A stretch of 64,000 nucleotides of DNA from CAZDDB01 sp963843285 (GCA_963843285.1 CAWJJO010000005.1:62001-126000), one strand, 5' to 3'; positions 40,017-49,569 are shown, counted from the stretch's first letter. A program made the numbers and translations. Notes: a model not told the origin generated them from the sequence alone.

Positions 40017-40698
40017 TCCTCTGGAGTTTGCCTTCATGCAGGAGCCAGGTTTCATCACAGACGGCAGCGAGGTCGGGATTGTGCGTAGCGATCAGGAACG
40101 AAACATTGCGTCGGGAATGAAGGTCACAAAAAAGCTGAAAAATCGATTCGCTGGTTTTCTCATCCAGATTCCCCGTAGGTTCATCTGCGAGAACCAACTT
40201 GGGTTCCAGCAGCAGAGCGCGCGCCACGGCTACTCGTTGTTGCTCTCCCCCGGAAAGCTGGCCCGGACGATGATCCAGGCGCTCCGACAACCCTACTTCG
40301 TTCAGGATGGCTCTGGCGCGTTCCGCAGCGGTTTTCCGGTTGAAGTCACGCAGCAAGAACGGCATCATCGTGTTTTCCAACGTGTCGAATTCCGGAAGCA
40401 GATGGTGCATTTGAAACACAAACCCGATTTTCTGATTTCGAAACACGGCAAGCCGGTCAGGAGTGTATTTTAGAATGTCTTCTCCTTCAAACAGGATCTC
40501 TCCGCTTTCCGGACGATCCAATCCGCCCAGAAGGTGGAGCAGAGTGCTTTTCCCGACACCGGAAGCGCCCATCACCGCGATCATTCTACCAAACGGGATT
40601 TCCAGATCGAGATCCTGTAACACGACAATCTGCTTGGAAGCTGACTGAAAACTTTTGGATACACCGGACGCGTGCAATAAAAGGCCGTTGTCATTCAT
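39976..40698 (-). CDS. lolD: LolD-type lipoprotein-export ABC transporter ATPase
   Basis: LolD powers release of lipoproteins from the inner membrane. The 240-residue ATPase has Walker A GASGVGKSTLLHLLGG near 41-56, the signature LSGGEQQRVAVARALL near 145-160, Walker B LVLADEPTGNLD near 165-176 and the switch His in LIATHNPDLA. The start at 40698 overlaps the lolC stop (ATGAATGA), giving tight coupling. The last 14 residues (RKGIHHRDAENAEK) are encoded by an inserted repeat arm, after the usual end at about EGKLQ, so this tail is acquired. Confidence 0.88.
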   Translation of the reverse strand: MNDNGLLLHASGVSKSFQSASKQIVVLQDLDLEIPFGRMIAVMGASGVGKSTLLHLLGGLDRPESGEILFEGEDILKYTPDRLAVFRNQKIGFVFQMHHLLPEFDTLENTMMPFLLRDFNRKTAAERARAILNEVGLSERLDHRPGQLSGGEQQRVAVARALLLEPKLVLADEPTGNLDEKTSESIFQLFCDLHSRRNVSFLIATHNPDLAAVCDETWLLHEGKLQRKGIHHRDAENAEK

Positions 40699-41920
40699 AA
40701 CGCAGCGACTCCGCGGGATTGATCCGGGATGCACGGCCTGCCGGATAAAGGGTGGACAAGAAACTGATCAGCAATGCCGTGGAAACGATCATCAAAAAGT
40801 CTCCAGGCCGGACACGAAACGGAAGATAGGGAATGAAGTACACATCCAGAGGCAGCTTGATCAATTGATAACGGTCGAAAATCCAGGACACTCCGATTCC
40901 CAAAGCGGCGCCTATCGCTGTCCCCACAACACCCACAAGCGTACCCTGCAGCACGAAAATCCGCATGATCTGCCGGATGGTAGCTCCCATCGCCATCAGG
41001 ATCGCAATGTCTTTGTTTTTTTCCAGAACCATCATGACCAGCGTAGTAATGATATTGAACGCCGCGACAAGTACGATTAAAGCAATCACAATAAACAACA
41101 TCATCTTTTCCAGCTTCATAGCTGAAAATAGCGATTTGTTCTGGCTGATCCAGTTATCCGTGATGAAATTGTGTCCCAGTTTTTTTTGCAGTTGCGTCGT
41201 GACCTCTTCGGCGCGATAGATATCCCGGATACGCCCTTCAATCAGCGTCACTGAATCTCCGAGAGAAAACAGGCGTTGCGCGGCCTTCATGGAAACCAGC
41301 GCCCAGCTGGTATCATATTCATAGAGTCCGGAATTGAATTCGCCCAGAACGTAAAACTTTTTGAACTTGGGCATCAAACCAAGCGGTGAAAGCATACTTT
41401 CAGGGGAGACCAGCGTCACCGGATCTCCGGTATGGACCCGCAGGCTTTTCGCGAGATCGGCGCCCAGAATGATCCCGTCCCGGCCGGACTGCGAATTCTT
41501 CAGCGCCTGGAGGGCTGCAGGATTCACTTTTGCCGCAAGCTCCGTGACCCTTTGTTCCTGCGACGGCTCGATCCCTTTCACCACAATTCCATTTGCGCCC
41601 CCAGGCGTATAGATCATCACTTTGCCGTAAACTACCGGAGACACCGAAAGGACCGAAGGGTCTTCCGATACTATTTTCATAGTATTATGATAGTCATAGA
41701 TTCCGCGTGAAGTGCCCGAGTACACCATGATGTGAGCGCTGGCTCCCAGAATCTTCGACTGAATATCTTCCTGAAAGCCGGTCATCAGTGCAAGCGCAAT
41801 GATTAGGGACATGACCCCGAGAATGATTCCGGTAACGGAGATGAGGGAGATGACTGATAGGAACGTTTGTTTACGGGTCGAACGCAAGTAACGGAGCGCA
41901 ACCGAGAGTTCAAATCGCAT
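40691..41920 (-). CDS. lolC: LolC/LolE-type lipoprotein-export permease
   Basis: The 409-residue protein has one membrane helix near 20-45, a large periplasmic domain (about 48-265) and three C-terminal helices, as in LolC/LolE. Signatures are FELSVALRYLRSTRKQTFLS at the N-terminus and NPAESLRYE at the C-terminus. Only one permease is present, so it may be the LolF-type homodimeric form. It overlaps lolD by 8 nt. The gap to lysS upstream is filled by a repeat. Confidence 0.88.
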   Translation of the reverse strand: MRFELSVALRYLRSTRKQTFLSVISLISVTGIILGVMSLIIALALMTGFQEDIQSKILGASAHIMVYSGTSRGIYDYHNTMKIVSEDPSVLSVSPVVYGKVMIYTPGGANGIVVKGIEPSQEQRVTELAAKVNPAALQALKNSQSGRDGIILGADLAKSLRVHTGDPVTLVSPESMLSPLGLMPKFKKFYVLGEFNSGLYEYDTSWALVSMKAAQRLFSLGDSVTLIEGRIRDIYRAEEVTTQLQKKLGHNFITDNWISQNKSLFSAMKLEKMMLFIVIALIVLVAAFNIITTLVMMVLEKNKDIAILMAMGATIRQIMRIFVLQGTLVGVVGTAIGAALGIGVSWIFDRYQLIKLPLDVYFIPYLPFRVRPGDFLMIVSTALLISFLSTLYPAGRASRINPAESLRYE

Positions 41921-41930
41921 GATTCTGTTT

Positions 41931-41996
41931 CAACGCGGAGGGCGCGGAGAGCGCGGAGAAAATTATGCTCCGCGTTTTCCGCGATCTCTGCGTTTA
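41931..41996. repeat. CGCGGAG inverted repeat between lysS and lolC
   Basis: CGCGGAG units at 41931-41959 and inverted CTCCGCG units at 41968-41996 form a stem with a short AT-rich loop. The TAA stop of lysS lies in the right arm, so the repeat fills the stop-to-start gap. Confidence 0.75.
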
Positions 41997-43472
41997 AATC
42001 CGTGGCTTCAACAGCGGGAAGAGGATCACTTCACGGATCGAACGGACTCCTGTAAACAACATCGTGAGTCGATCGATGCCGATGCCTTCGCCGCCTGTAG
42101 GAGGCATTCCATGCTCTAGCGCAGTTACGTAGTCTTCGTCCATGGAATGCGCTTCCTGATCGCCTGCCTCGTGCGCGCGTAACTGTTCTTCAAAACGCTG
42201 TTGTTGATCGATCGGATCGTTCAGTTCACTGTATGCGTTCGCAATTTCCATCGTGCCGATGTACAACTCAAAGCGGTCCACGGTGGAAGGATCGCCGGCC
42301 TTGGTTTTTGAGAGCGGCGAAAGCTCACGCGGATAATCGATGATAAATACCGGGCCCGTCAGCGAAGGCTCGACCAGCTCGCTAAAAAGCTCACCGTAGA
42401 GTTTTCCTTTCGAAAGTTTGGCAGCATCCTTCACTTTTTTCTCAACAGCAAAATTGCGAAGCTTCGTTTCATCATCCAGGGTTTCGGCAGAAACTTTGCC
42501 GATTTCTATGAGCGCATCCCGCATCGAGATGCGTTTCCAGGGTCGCGCCAGCGAGATCGTTTTCCCTTCAAACTCAAGCTCTTCCTTTCCCAGCACATCG
42601 TGTGCAAGACCGGTAATCAATTCTTCGGTCAAGTTCATCATGTCGTTGTAATCGTAGTACGCAATGTAAAATTCGAGCATTGTGAATTCCGGATTGTGCA
42701 TCGTCGAGATGCCTTCGTTCCGGAAATTTCGGTTGATCTCATATACGCGGTCCATACCTCCCACGGTCAGCCGCTTCAAATAGAGCTCCGGAGCGATCCG
42801 CATGTAAAGATTCATATCCAGCGCATTGTGATGAGTCTGAAACGGACGAGCCAGGGCGCCGCCAGGAATCACCTGCATCATGGGGGTTTCTACTTCGAGA
42901 AAACCGCGTGAATCAAAATAGTTGCGCATTCCTGCAATCATCTTGCTGCGAATTTCAAAAATCCCCCGGGCTTCCGGATTCACCAGCAAATCAAGATACC
43001 GTTGCCGGTAACGCAGCTCCACATCCTGCAATCCGTGCCATTTTTCGGGAAGCGGCCGCAGTGCCTTGGCAAGAAACGTGAGCTGTTCTGCTTTTACAGT
43101 GAGTTCTCCAGTTCGGGTTCGAAAGATTTCACCTTCCACTCCGATGAAATCACCCATGTCCAGGCATTCATAGATTGCAAACTGATCACCCAGATTGTCT
43201 TTTCTGACATAAACCTGAATCTGGACGCCATTTTGTTGCAGATTTAGAAACCCGGCCTTTCCGTGACCGCGCAAAGCCATGATCCGGCCACAGACCCGCT
43301 CACGCCGGTGTAGCGCTTCCAGATCTTCACCTGATTTGTCCTTCAGATCATCGAGAATTTTGTGGATGGGATGTGTATAAGAAAACTGACGCGGATACAC
43401 ATCGATTCCAAGCTGTCGCAGCTTCTCCAGTTTTTCGCGGCGCTGTTGCATGTATTGTTCTTCAGTGCTCAT
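41994..43472 (-). CDS. lysS: Lysyl-tRNA synthetase, class II
   Basis: LysRS charges tRNA-Lys. The 492-residue protein has the OB-fold anticodon-binding domain (about 50-150, GRIMALRGHGKAGFLNLQ) and the class II core: motif 1 near SRGFLEVETPMMQVIPGG, motif 2 RVYEINRNFRNEGISTMHNP near 258-277 and motif 3 GIGIDRLTMLFTGVRSIREV near the end. Length is normal. It is flanked by repeats on both sides. Confidence 0.96.
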   Translation of the reverse strand: MSTEEQYMQQRREKLEKLRQLGIDVYPRQFSYTHPIHKILDDLKDKSGEDLEALHRRERVCGRIMALRGHGKAGFLNLQQNGVQIQVYVRKDNLGDQFAIYECLDMGDFIGVEGEIFRTRTGELTVKAEQLTFLAKALRPLPEKWHGLQDVELRYRQRYLDLLVNPEARGIFEIRSKMIAGMRNYFDSRGFLEVETPMMQVIPGGALARPFQTHHNALDMNLYMRIAPELYLKRLTVGGMDRVYEINRNFRNEGISTMHNPEFTMLEFYIAYYDYNDMMNLTEELITGLAHDVLGKEELEFEGKTISLARPWKRISMRDALIEIGKVSAETLDDETKLRNFAVEKKVKDAAKLSKGKLYGELFSELVEPSLTGPVFIIDYPRELSPLSKTKAGDPSTVDRFELYIGTMEIANAYSELNDPIDQQQRFEEQLRAHEAGDQEAHSMDEDYVTALEHGMPPTGGEGIGIDRLTMLFTGVRSIREVILFPLLKPRI

Positions 43473-43490
43473 GGATTCATCGTCAAATTC

Positions 43491-43515
43491 GTAGGGGCGA
43501 CCCTTGTGGTCGCCC
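43491..43515. repeat. GTAGGGGCGACC hairpin upstream of lysS
   Basis: GGGCGACC (43495-43502) and GGTCGCCC (43508-43515) form an 8-bp stem with loop CTTGT, preceded by GTAG. It is the same hairpin as at 22619-22640, in the gap before lysS. Confidence 0.7.
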
Positions 43516-43523
43516 GTTGAAGT

Positions 43524-44060
43524 TTACAGATTCAGATTCTGCAATCCGGTAAGGACAGTTTTTACAGACGAAAGATGGCCGGGACCGAAGTGGGAGCCCT
43601 GCTCTTCGATTAACTCGATCGCTTTCAGCACATCCGGATTCTGCGACTTCAAAATCAAACCTTCCAGAAGAAGAATGCCTGCGCGGGTAAACTCGGCTGA
43701 GCTCAGGTCCCCTTTGATTTCGGGACCTTCATCTCCAGGATCGACGCCGAACGCTTTCTTGAACTCCTCAAAAACTCTTTCCGCTTTCTGTTCTTTCATA
43801 TAATGAGCCACTCCGGTGTACATGCCGCAGACCAGATAACTGACCTGGCTGCCAAAAGAAACTTTGTCGTTATCCGTCGCAGAAGGATATTTTCTATGCG
43901 CATACGTCATCGCGATCGCCTTGATGTCGTCACCGGAAAACTCATCGTGTACATCAATCGGATCTTTATAGCCGATTCCTTTCAGCGCCTCTTCCGCTTC
44001 TTTTGGGGAGATGTTGAAGAAATCCAAAACCGTTTGTCGGTCAAAATGTACTAGCGGCAT
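43524..44060 (-). CDS. Protein of unknown function in the beta-oxidation operon
   Basis: I do not recognise this 178-residue soluble protein. It has helical stretches, a VHDEFSGDDIKAIAMTYAHR segment near 37-56, a central SQVSYLVCGMYTGVAHYMKE with one Cys and a C-terminal AIELIEEQGSHFGPGHLSSV. No signal peptide or metal-cluster motif is evident. GAAGGT lies 8-13 nt before the ATG and is itself part of a CACGAAG repeat arm. It follows the acyl-CoA dehydrogenase gene by 40 nt. Confidence 0.7.
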   Translation of the reverse strand: MPLVHFDRQTVLDFFNISPKEAEEALKGIGYKDPIDVHDEFSGDDIKAIAMTYAHRKYPSATDNDKVSFGSQVSYLVCGMYTGVAHYMKEQKAERVFEEFKKAFGVDPGDEGPEIKGDLSSAEFTRAGILLLEGLILKSQNPDVLKAIELIEEQGSHFGPGHLSSVKTVLTGLQNLNL

Positions 44061-44071
44061 ATTTTTCTACC

Positions 44072-44096
44072 TTCGTGCCTTAGTGCCTCTGTGGTT
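44072..44096. repeat. CACGAAG repeat arm between acyl-CoA dehydrogenase and the following gene
   Basis: TTCGTGCCTTAGTGCCTCTG then TGGTT is the right arm type of this repeat family. It fills the 40-bp stop-to-start gap and supplies the AAGG of the next gene's ribosome-binding site. Confidence 0.6.
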
Positions 44097-44100
44097 CATC

Positions 44101-45888
44101 TCAAAAACAATACTTGCCGGCTGCGCGGAGAACATCGGCGAGCTTCTGGCGGATCACAATCGTGTTGACGGGCGCAAACTTTAGAAATCGCTTGAGGGCC
44201 ACGAGATTGGTTCGCAGCATATCGCCTTCCGAAATTGCGGCCAGAATCTCTTTTGCATGAATCTCCACTCGATTGACAGCATCGTTGGCAAAGCATCGCG
44301 TCATCAGCACATAGTTCTGCGCTTTCTCTTCCCCCTGTGCTGAGATCAGTTTTTTTGCACGCACCAGCGCGCTTTCAAGCGCGTATGCTTCCATCACAAT
44401 ATCGCTGATATGTCCCAGAATTTCCTGCTGCTCTTCTAACGCGGTCAGATATTTTTGAATCGACAATCCGACGGCAAGCAAGGCAACTTTCTTGACGTTT
44501 TTCGTGATTCTCGCTTCTCGCGCCAGTAACGCGTCCTCGTCGCCTTCTGGGGCGGCGAAACCGAGAACTTCGTCCTCCAATTTCTGGGCAGCCCCCAGCA
44601 AAGGGAGCTGACCCTTCATCGCGCGTTTCAGGAGCATACCGGTGATGAGCAGGCGGTTAATCTCGTTTGTTCCTTCAAAAATGCGGTTGATCCGGGAGTC
44701 CCTGTACGCAGTCTCCACAGGATATTCCTGGCTGTAACCGAGTCCGCCGAAAATCTGTACCGCTTCATCTACAACATAATCGAGGTATTCGCTGCCAAGA
44801 ACTTTGATCGCCGCGCATTCGATGGCATATTCCTCCATGGCTTTGAGCGCCTCGCGCGGATTTTCAACATTCACGTGCGAAAGAGCGCCATCAAGAAGTC
44901 CCGCGGTTCTGTACACCATACTCTCACTAACAAATGTGCGGATCGCCATTTCAGCAATTTTGTGTTTGATCGCGCCAAAACTCCCAATCTCGCGTCCAAA
45001 TTGCTGGCGCTCATTTGCGTGCGTGATTGAATAACTGATGCAGTTCTTGGAGCCACCAACGCAAGCCGCACCAAGTTTGAATCTTCCGATGTTCAAAATA
45101 TTGAAAGCAATTTGGTGACCTTTTCCAATTTCTCCGAGCAGGTTCTCAGCAGGGACTCGCGCATCTTCCAAATTCAAGATCCGGGTAGAAGATCCCTTAA
45201 TTCCCATCTTGCGTTCCTCTGCTCCGGTGGAAACACCGGGATTTCCTTTTTCCACGATAAAGCAGCTGAACTTATCGCCGTCGATTTTGGCAAATGTGAT
45301 GAATACATCGGCAAACCCGGCATTTGTGATCCACATTTTGGTGCCGTTCAATATGTATTCTTTCCCATCGGGTGAAAGCACTGCAGTTGTACGTGCTGCG
45401 AGGGCATCGGAACCTGAACCGGGTTCCGTAAGGGCATAGGAAGAAAGCAATTCTCCGGTAACAAATCTGGGAAGGTACTTTTTCTTTTGTTCCTCGTTTC
45501 CAAAATAGACAATTGGCAGCGTTCCGATTCCGGTGTGACCGCCAAAGGAGACCGCAAATGAGCCGTACTTGCTCATTTTCTCCATGACCAGCATGGCGCA
45601 GACTTTATCCAGACCGAGACCGCCATATTTTTCCGGAACTTCAATTCCGCATAAGCCGAGCTCGCCTGCTTTGCGCAACAGGTCGACGGTCACCTGGATC
45701 TCGCCATGCTCGATCCGGTCCCGAACCGTGAGGATTTCCCCGTTGACGAATTCTTCCACCGTTTGTGAAATCATCCGCTGTTCTTCTGTAAAATCCTCCG
45801 GAGTCAGCATTTCCTCCGGCTGGATTTCTTCGAGCAGAAATCCGCCGCCCTTCATGGACAGTTTGATTTCTTCTGCGATTGCAGTCAT
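44101..45888 (-). CDS. Acyl-CoA dehydrogenase with C-terminal extension
   Basis: The 595-residue flavoprotein introduces the first double bond in beta-oxidation. The catalytic region is present: ALTEPGSGSDALAARTTAVL near 157-176 and IFEGTNEINRLLITGMLLKR near 407-426; the YSQEYPVETAYRDSRINRIF segment is typical. The extra ~170 residues after the core match the VLCAD/ACAD9-like form with a C-terminal helical domain. The ATG at 45888 gives MTAIAEEIKLSMKGGG, better than the longer frame. It is downstream of the thiolase gene in one operon. Confidence 0.9.
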   Translation of the reverse strand: MTAIAEEIKLSMKGGGFLLEEIQPEEMLTPEDFTEEQRMISQTVEEFVNGEILTVRDRIEHGEIQVTVDLLRKAGELGLCGIEVPEKYGGLGLDKVCAMLVMEKMSKYGSFAVSFGGHTGIGTLPIVYFGNEEQKKKYLPRFVTGELLSSYALTEPGSGSDALAARTTAVLSPDGKEYILNGTKMWITNAGFADVFITFAKIDGDKFSCFIVEKGNPGVSTGAEERKMGIKGSSTRILNLEDARVPAENLLGEIGKGHQIAFNILNIGRFKLGAACVGGSKNCISYSITHANERQQFGREIGSFGAIKHKIAEMAIRTFVSESMVYRTAGLLDGALSHVNVENPREALKAMEEYAIECAAIKVLGSEYLDYVVDEAVQIFGGLGYSQEYPVETAYRDSRINRIFEGTNEINRLLITGMLLKRAMKGQLPLLGAAQKLEDEVLGFAAPEGDEDALLAREARITKNVKKVALLAVGLSIQKYLTALEEQQEILGHISDIVMEAYALESALVRAKKLISAQGEEKAQNYVLMTRCFANDAVNRVEIHAKEILAAISEGDMLRTNLVALKRFLKFAPVNTIVIRQKLADVLRAAGKYCF

Positions 45889-45905
45889 CCTTTGATTCCC
45901 CAAAA

Positions 45906-45925
45906 GTCGGCCACGGAGGGCCGAC
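45906..45925. repeat. Single GC-rich hairpin with ACGGAG loop
   Basis: GTCGGCC (45906-45912) and GGCCGAC (45919-45925) form a perfect 7-bp stem with loop ACGGAG, followed by ACTCCAAA. The stem sequence differs from the GCGGGC stems at 5.3 and 15.5 kb, but the loop and the following ACTCC are kept. Confidence 0.75.
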
Positions 45926-45942
45926 ACTCCAAATCATAACAA

Positions 45943-47115
45943 TTATACTTCGAAAACGCCTGCGGCTCCCATTCCGCCGCCAACGCACATGGTCACCATG
46001 CCGAAACCGCCGCCCTGCCTCTTTAGCTCGTGGATGATGCTGACAGTCAGTTTTGCTCCGGTGCAGCCCAGCGGATGCCCCAGCGCGATTGCTCCGCCGT
46101 TTACGTTCACGATTTCCGGATTCAAATCGAGTTGGCGGATTACAGCGAGCGATTGTGCGGCAAATGCTTCGTTTAACTCGATTACCTTGACATCCTGCTT
46201 TCTGAGATTTGCAAGCTTCAAGGCTTTCGGAATCGCTTCCACCGGTCCGATTCCGAAAAGTTCCGGCCGAACGCCTGCGGTAGCATAGCTTACATATCTT
46301 GCAAGCGCCTGCAATCCAGTTTGCTCCATCTTTTCGCGGGTCATCAGCAAAACTGCCGCTGCGCCGTCACTCATTTGCGATGAATTACCGGCTGTCACAA
46401 CTCCATCCGGCTTGAAAGATGGCTTGAGCGCGGACAACGCATCCAAATTTGTATCTCTGCGCGGCCCTTCATCTATATGGAATGTTTTGCGGACATGTTT
46501 GCGCTTTCCGTTTTCAAGATACACTTCCTCCAAATCAAGAGGAACGATTTCTTCTATGAACTTGTCAGAATCGATTGCTGCTACCGCTTTTTGATGCGAG
46601 TGCAATGAAAATTCATCCTGTTCCAGTCTCGGAATCTCGAACTTCTTTGCAAGTATTTCTGTGCCGAGTCCCATCGAAATGTAGGCAGCAGGATTCTTTT
46701 CTACCAGCGCAGGATTCGGCATTACGCGATGCCCTCCCATCGGGATCAGACTCATGCTTTCGGTTCCACCCGCAAGAATGCAATCCGCAGATCCACATGC
46801 AATCCGTTCAGCGCCAAACGCGATTGCCTGAAGTCCGGATGCGCAAAACCGATTCACCGTAATTGCCGAGGTTTCCACTGGAAGTCCTGCGCGCAGCGCT
46901 GCCATGCGAGCCACATTCAAACCTTGCTCTGCTTCAGGCATCGCGCAACCGAGAATAATGTCCTCGATCTCCTGCTGCTTTAGCTGTGGCGAACGGCGAA
47001 GCAACTCCTGAAATACGACGGCCGCCATATCATCAGAGCGCGTATTGCGCAACGTGCCTTTCGGGGCCTTGCCGATAGCCGTTCTGGCTGCGGCAACAAT
47101 AAAGACTTCTCTCAT
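45943..47115 (-). CDS. fadA: Acetyl-CoA C-acyltransferase (thiolase)
   Basis: Thiolase cleaves 3-ketoacyl-CoA in the last beta-oxidation step. The 390-residue enzyme has the active-site Cys in NRFCASGLQAIAFGAERI near 87-104, His in GGAIALGHPLGCTGAKL near 341-357 and the second Cys in TMCVGGGMGAAGVFEV at the end. The start at 47115 is supported by GGAGGT 4-9 nt upstream; the longer frame to 47142 lacks this. It lies between fadB-type and acyl-CoA dehydrogenase genes. Confidence 0.94.
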   Translation of the reverse strand: MREVFIVAAARTAIGKAPKGTLRNTRSDDMAAVVFQELLRRSPQLKQQEIEDIILGCAMPEAEQGLNVARMAALRAGLPVETSAITVNRFCASGLQAIAFGAERIACGSADCILAGGTESMSLIPMGGHRVMPNPALVEKNPAAYISMGLGTEILAKKFEIPRLEQDEFSLHSHQKAVAAIDSDKFIEEIVPLDLEEVYLENGKRKHVRKTFHIDEGPRRDTNLDALSALKPSFKPDGVVTAGNSSQMSDGAAAVLLMTREKMEQTGLQALARYVSYATAGVRPELFGIGPVEAIPKALKLANLRKQDVKVIELNEAFAAQSLAVIRQLDLNPEIVNVNGGAIALGHPLGCTGAKLTVSIIHELKRQGGGFGMVTMCVGGGMGAAGVFEV

Positions 47116-47135
47116 GGGACCTCCAGGATCGGGGT

Positions 47136-47226
47136 TAACCACTAAGACACGAAGGCACGAAGCAGCAGGAAAGCAAGAAAAATTAATTGCTTCGCAATTC
47201 TTTGTGTCTTCGTGCCTTCGTGGTTC
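47136..47226. repeat. CACGAAG inverted repeat between the fadB-type and thiolase genes
   Basis: AACCACTAAGACACGAAGGC at 47138-47157 pairs with GTGTCTTCGTGCCTTCGTGG at 47204-47223, with an AATTAATTGC-containing loop. It fills the gap between the two genes. Confidence 0.75.
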
Positions 47227-47232
47227 CTCCTG

Positions 47233-49548
47233 TCAATTTCGTAAAGGCTTTCCCGTTTTCAACATGTGCTGGATGCGTTCCTGCGTTTTTCTCTCCCCAA
47301 GCAGAGAAAGGAAGGCTTCCCGTTCGAGGTCCAGCACAAACTGTTCGTCCACCAGCGTGGCCTGTGTCAGATCGCCTCCCGTCAAAATCCAGGCAATCTT
47401 TTCACCAATTTTACGATCGTAGTCGCTGATGAAACCTGCTTCACGCATCAAATAAATGCCGACCTGCAAATACGCAAATCCGGATCGACCTGCCAGAAGG
47501 ATATCCTTTCTCGGCTGCGGCTGCCGGTACGTCTTCGACATTTGTAGTACTATGTGCTTTGCATCCTCCACCAGGCGATCGGTGTTCATACTGAACGTAT
47601 CGGAGGCGGCAAAATATCCAATCTGCTTTGCTTCGAGCGCAGACCGTGAGACTTTTGCCATAGCAACAGCCTCAAACGCGCGACGCAGATACGGCAGCGG
47701 ATCACCACCCGGGGGCATTTTTTGCAAATGACGGATCAGAATCTCCTTCGAACCTCCGCCTGCCGGAATCAGACCAACCCCGGCTTCCACAAGTCCTGTA
47801 TACACTTCCGCGGCTGAATGGATGGCATCCGCACCCATGCTGACTTCACAACCGCCCCCTAGCGCAAGCGCGAAAGGCGCAGCCACTACAGGTTTGGCGG
47901 AATAGCGCAATGACATGGTCATTCTCTGGAATGCCTTGACGGCGAAATTCAATTCATCCCAGTTTTCTTCCTGCGCTTCGAGCAGCAGCAACATCAGGTT
48001 GGCCCCAACGGAAAAATTCTCACCCTGATTTGCGATGACAAGTCCTTCGAAATCTTTTTCCACGATTTCGAGAGCCGCCCGCACCATCTGGATCGTATCC
48101 CCGCCGATGGAATTCATTTTCGAATGAAACTCCAAACACGCCACTCCATCTCCCAGATCGATCAAGCTGCAACCGGGATTCTTCTTGATCACACCGCGAC
48201 GGTTCTTCCAGTCTTCAAGAATCAAAACTCCCGGACGGCGTGGAATGGCTTTGTAACCTCCGGAACCTACATCCCAGTATTGACGCTCGCCATTCTCCGC
48301 TCTGTAGAACGACGGCTTCTCCTGTGAAAGCAGAGGCAACATCCATTCCGGCAGCTGCTTCCCTTCCTGGCGCATCCTCTCCACCGATTGTGGGAATCCG
48401 ATCGCATCCCAGATCTCAAATGGACCATGCGACCAGCCGAAACCCCATTTCATTGAGTGATCGATGTTGAGAATATCGTCCGAAATTTCCGGGACCCGGT
48501 TGGCAGCATATGCCAGAAGACCGGTAAGCGTTTTCCAGATAAACAAGCCGGCGCGATCCTTCGAACGAATTAGATTTGAAATCCGTTCGAGTGGATCTTC
48601 CATGGGCCGAACCATCTCTACTTCCGGGAATACGGCCTTGCTCTGCGCTCGATATTCCAGCGTGTTCGGATCCAACACCAGGATTTCCTTTCCTGCTTTC
48701 TTGTAAAACCCCTGTCCTGTCTTATTCCCAAACCACTTCCGCGCAAGAATCTCTTCCAGCAATTTCGGCAAAAGAAACAACTCTCGTTGTTCGTCGCGTT
48801 GCGCATTTTTGTACAGATTTCCTGCTACCAGACCCAGGACATCAATCCCGACAAGATCAAAGAGGCGCAACGTAGCCGTCTTGGGCCGGCCCACGATCGG
48901 ACCCGTAAGCGCGTCCACTTCCTCAATCGCGTACCCGTCTCCCAGCATTACTTTCAATGTAAAAAGAGCCCCGAATGTGGCGAGCCGGTTCGCAATAAAG
49001 TTGGGAGTATCCTTTGCATAAACGATTCCTTTTCCCAGATACCGGTCGCCAAAATCGGCGATCTCCGGCAAGAGACCGGGATCGGTTTCGTTTGTGGGAA
49101 TCAACTCCAGTAGCTTGAGATAGCGCGGAGGATTGAAGAAGTGTGTTCCCAACCAGCGCTTACGAAACTGCTCCGGCATTTCCCTCGCGATATGGGACAG
49201 CGGAATTCCGGAGGTGTTGGAAGTTACGATTGTGTCCGGCCGTAAATGAGGAAGAATCGATTGCAGCAGCGATCGTTTTGCTTCCAGATCTTCCACGATC
49301 GCTTCAATGATCCAGTCGGCTTCTTTCAACCGCGCAAACCCGGAGCCGAAATCCAGAGGTTCGATTATCGATGCGAGCGCTGGTTCAAAAAGAGGCGGCG
49401 GAGCCAGCTTTTTAAGTTTCTCGATTCCCTGTGCGGCGAGTCCCGGCAGATCGAGCAGCAAGGAAGGGACGGACGCATTCGCAAAATGCGCAGCGATTTG
49501 CGAGCCCATCGTACCGGCGCCCAGTACCGCGACTTTCCTGATTCTCAT
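47233..49548 (-). CDS. 3-hydroxyacyl-CoA dehydrogenase / enoyl-CoA hydratase fusion (FadB/FadN type)
   Basis: The 771-residue protein joins two beta-oxidation steps. The N-terminal dehydrogenase starts VAVLGAGTMGSQIAAHFANA near 6-25 and continues with LGTHFFNPPRYLKLLELIPT. The hydratase (crotonase) domain lies C-terminally, near 455-680, with SVGANLMLLLLEAQ and the oxyanion-forming ALALGGGCEVSMGADAIH. This domain order is that of FadN-like enzymes, reversed compared with E. coli FadB. It forms an operon with thiolase and acyl-CoA dehydrogenase. Confidence 0.92.
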   Translation of the reverse strand: MRIRKVAVLGAGTMGSQIAAHFANASVPSLLLDLPGLAAQGIEKLKKLAPPPLFEPALASIIEPLDFGSGFARLKEADWIIEAIVEDLEAKRSLLQSILPHLRPDTIVTSNTSGIPLSHIAREMPEQFRKRWLGTHFFNPPRYLKLLELIPTNETDPGLLPEIADFGDRYLGKGIVYAKDTPNFIANRLATFGALFTLKVMLGDGYAIEEVDALTGPIVGRPKTATLRLFDLVGIDVLGLVAGNLYKNAQRDEQRELFLLPKLLEEILARKWFGNKTGQGFYKKAGKEILVLDPNTLEYRAQSKAVFPEVEMVRPMEDPLERISNLIRSKDRAGLFIWKTLTGLLAYAANRVPEISDDILNIDHSMKWGFGWSHGPFEIWDAIGFPQSVERMRQEGKQLPEWMLPLLSQEKPSFYRAENGERQYWDVGSGGYKAIPRRPGVLILEDWKNRRGVIKKNPGCSLIDLGDGVACLEFHSKMNSIGGDTIQMVRAALEIVEKDFEGLVIANQGENFSVGANLMLLLLEAQEENWDELNFAVKAFQRMTMSLRYSAKPVVAAPFALALGGGCEVSMGADAIHSAAEVYTGLVEAGVGLIPAGGGSKEILIRHLQKMPPGGDPLPYLRRAFEAVAMAKVSRSALEAKQIGYFAASDTFSMNTDRLVEDAKHIVLQMSKTYRQPQPRKDILLAGRSGFAYLQVGIYLMREAGFISDYDRKIGEKIAWILTGGDLTQATLVDEQFVLDLEREAFLSLLGERKTQERIQHMLKTGKPLRN

Positions 49549-49569
49549 GACAGATTACCGGCGGACACC

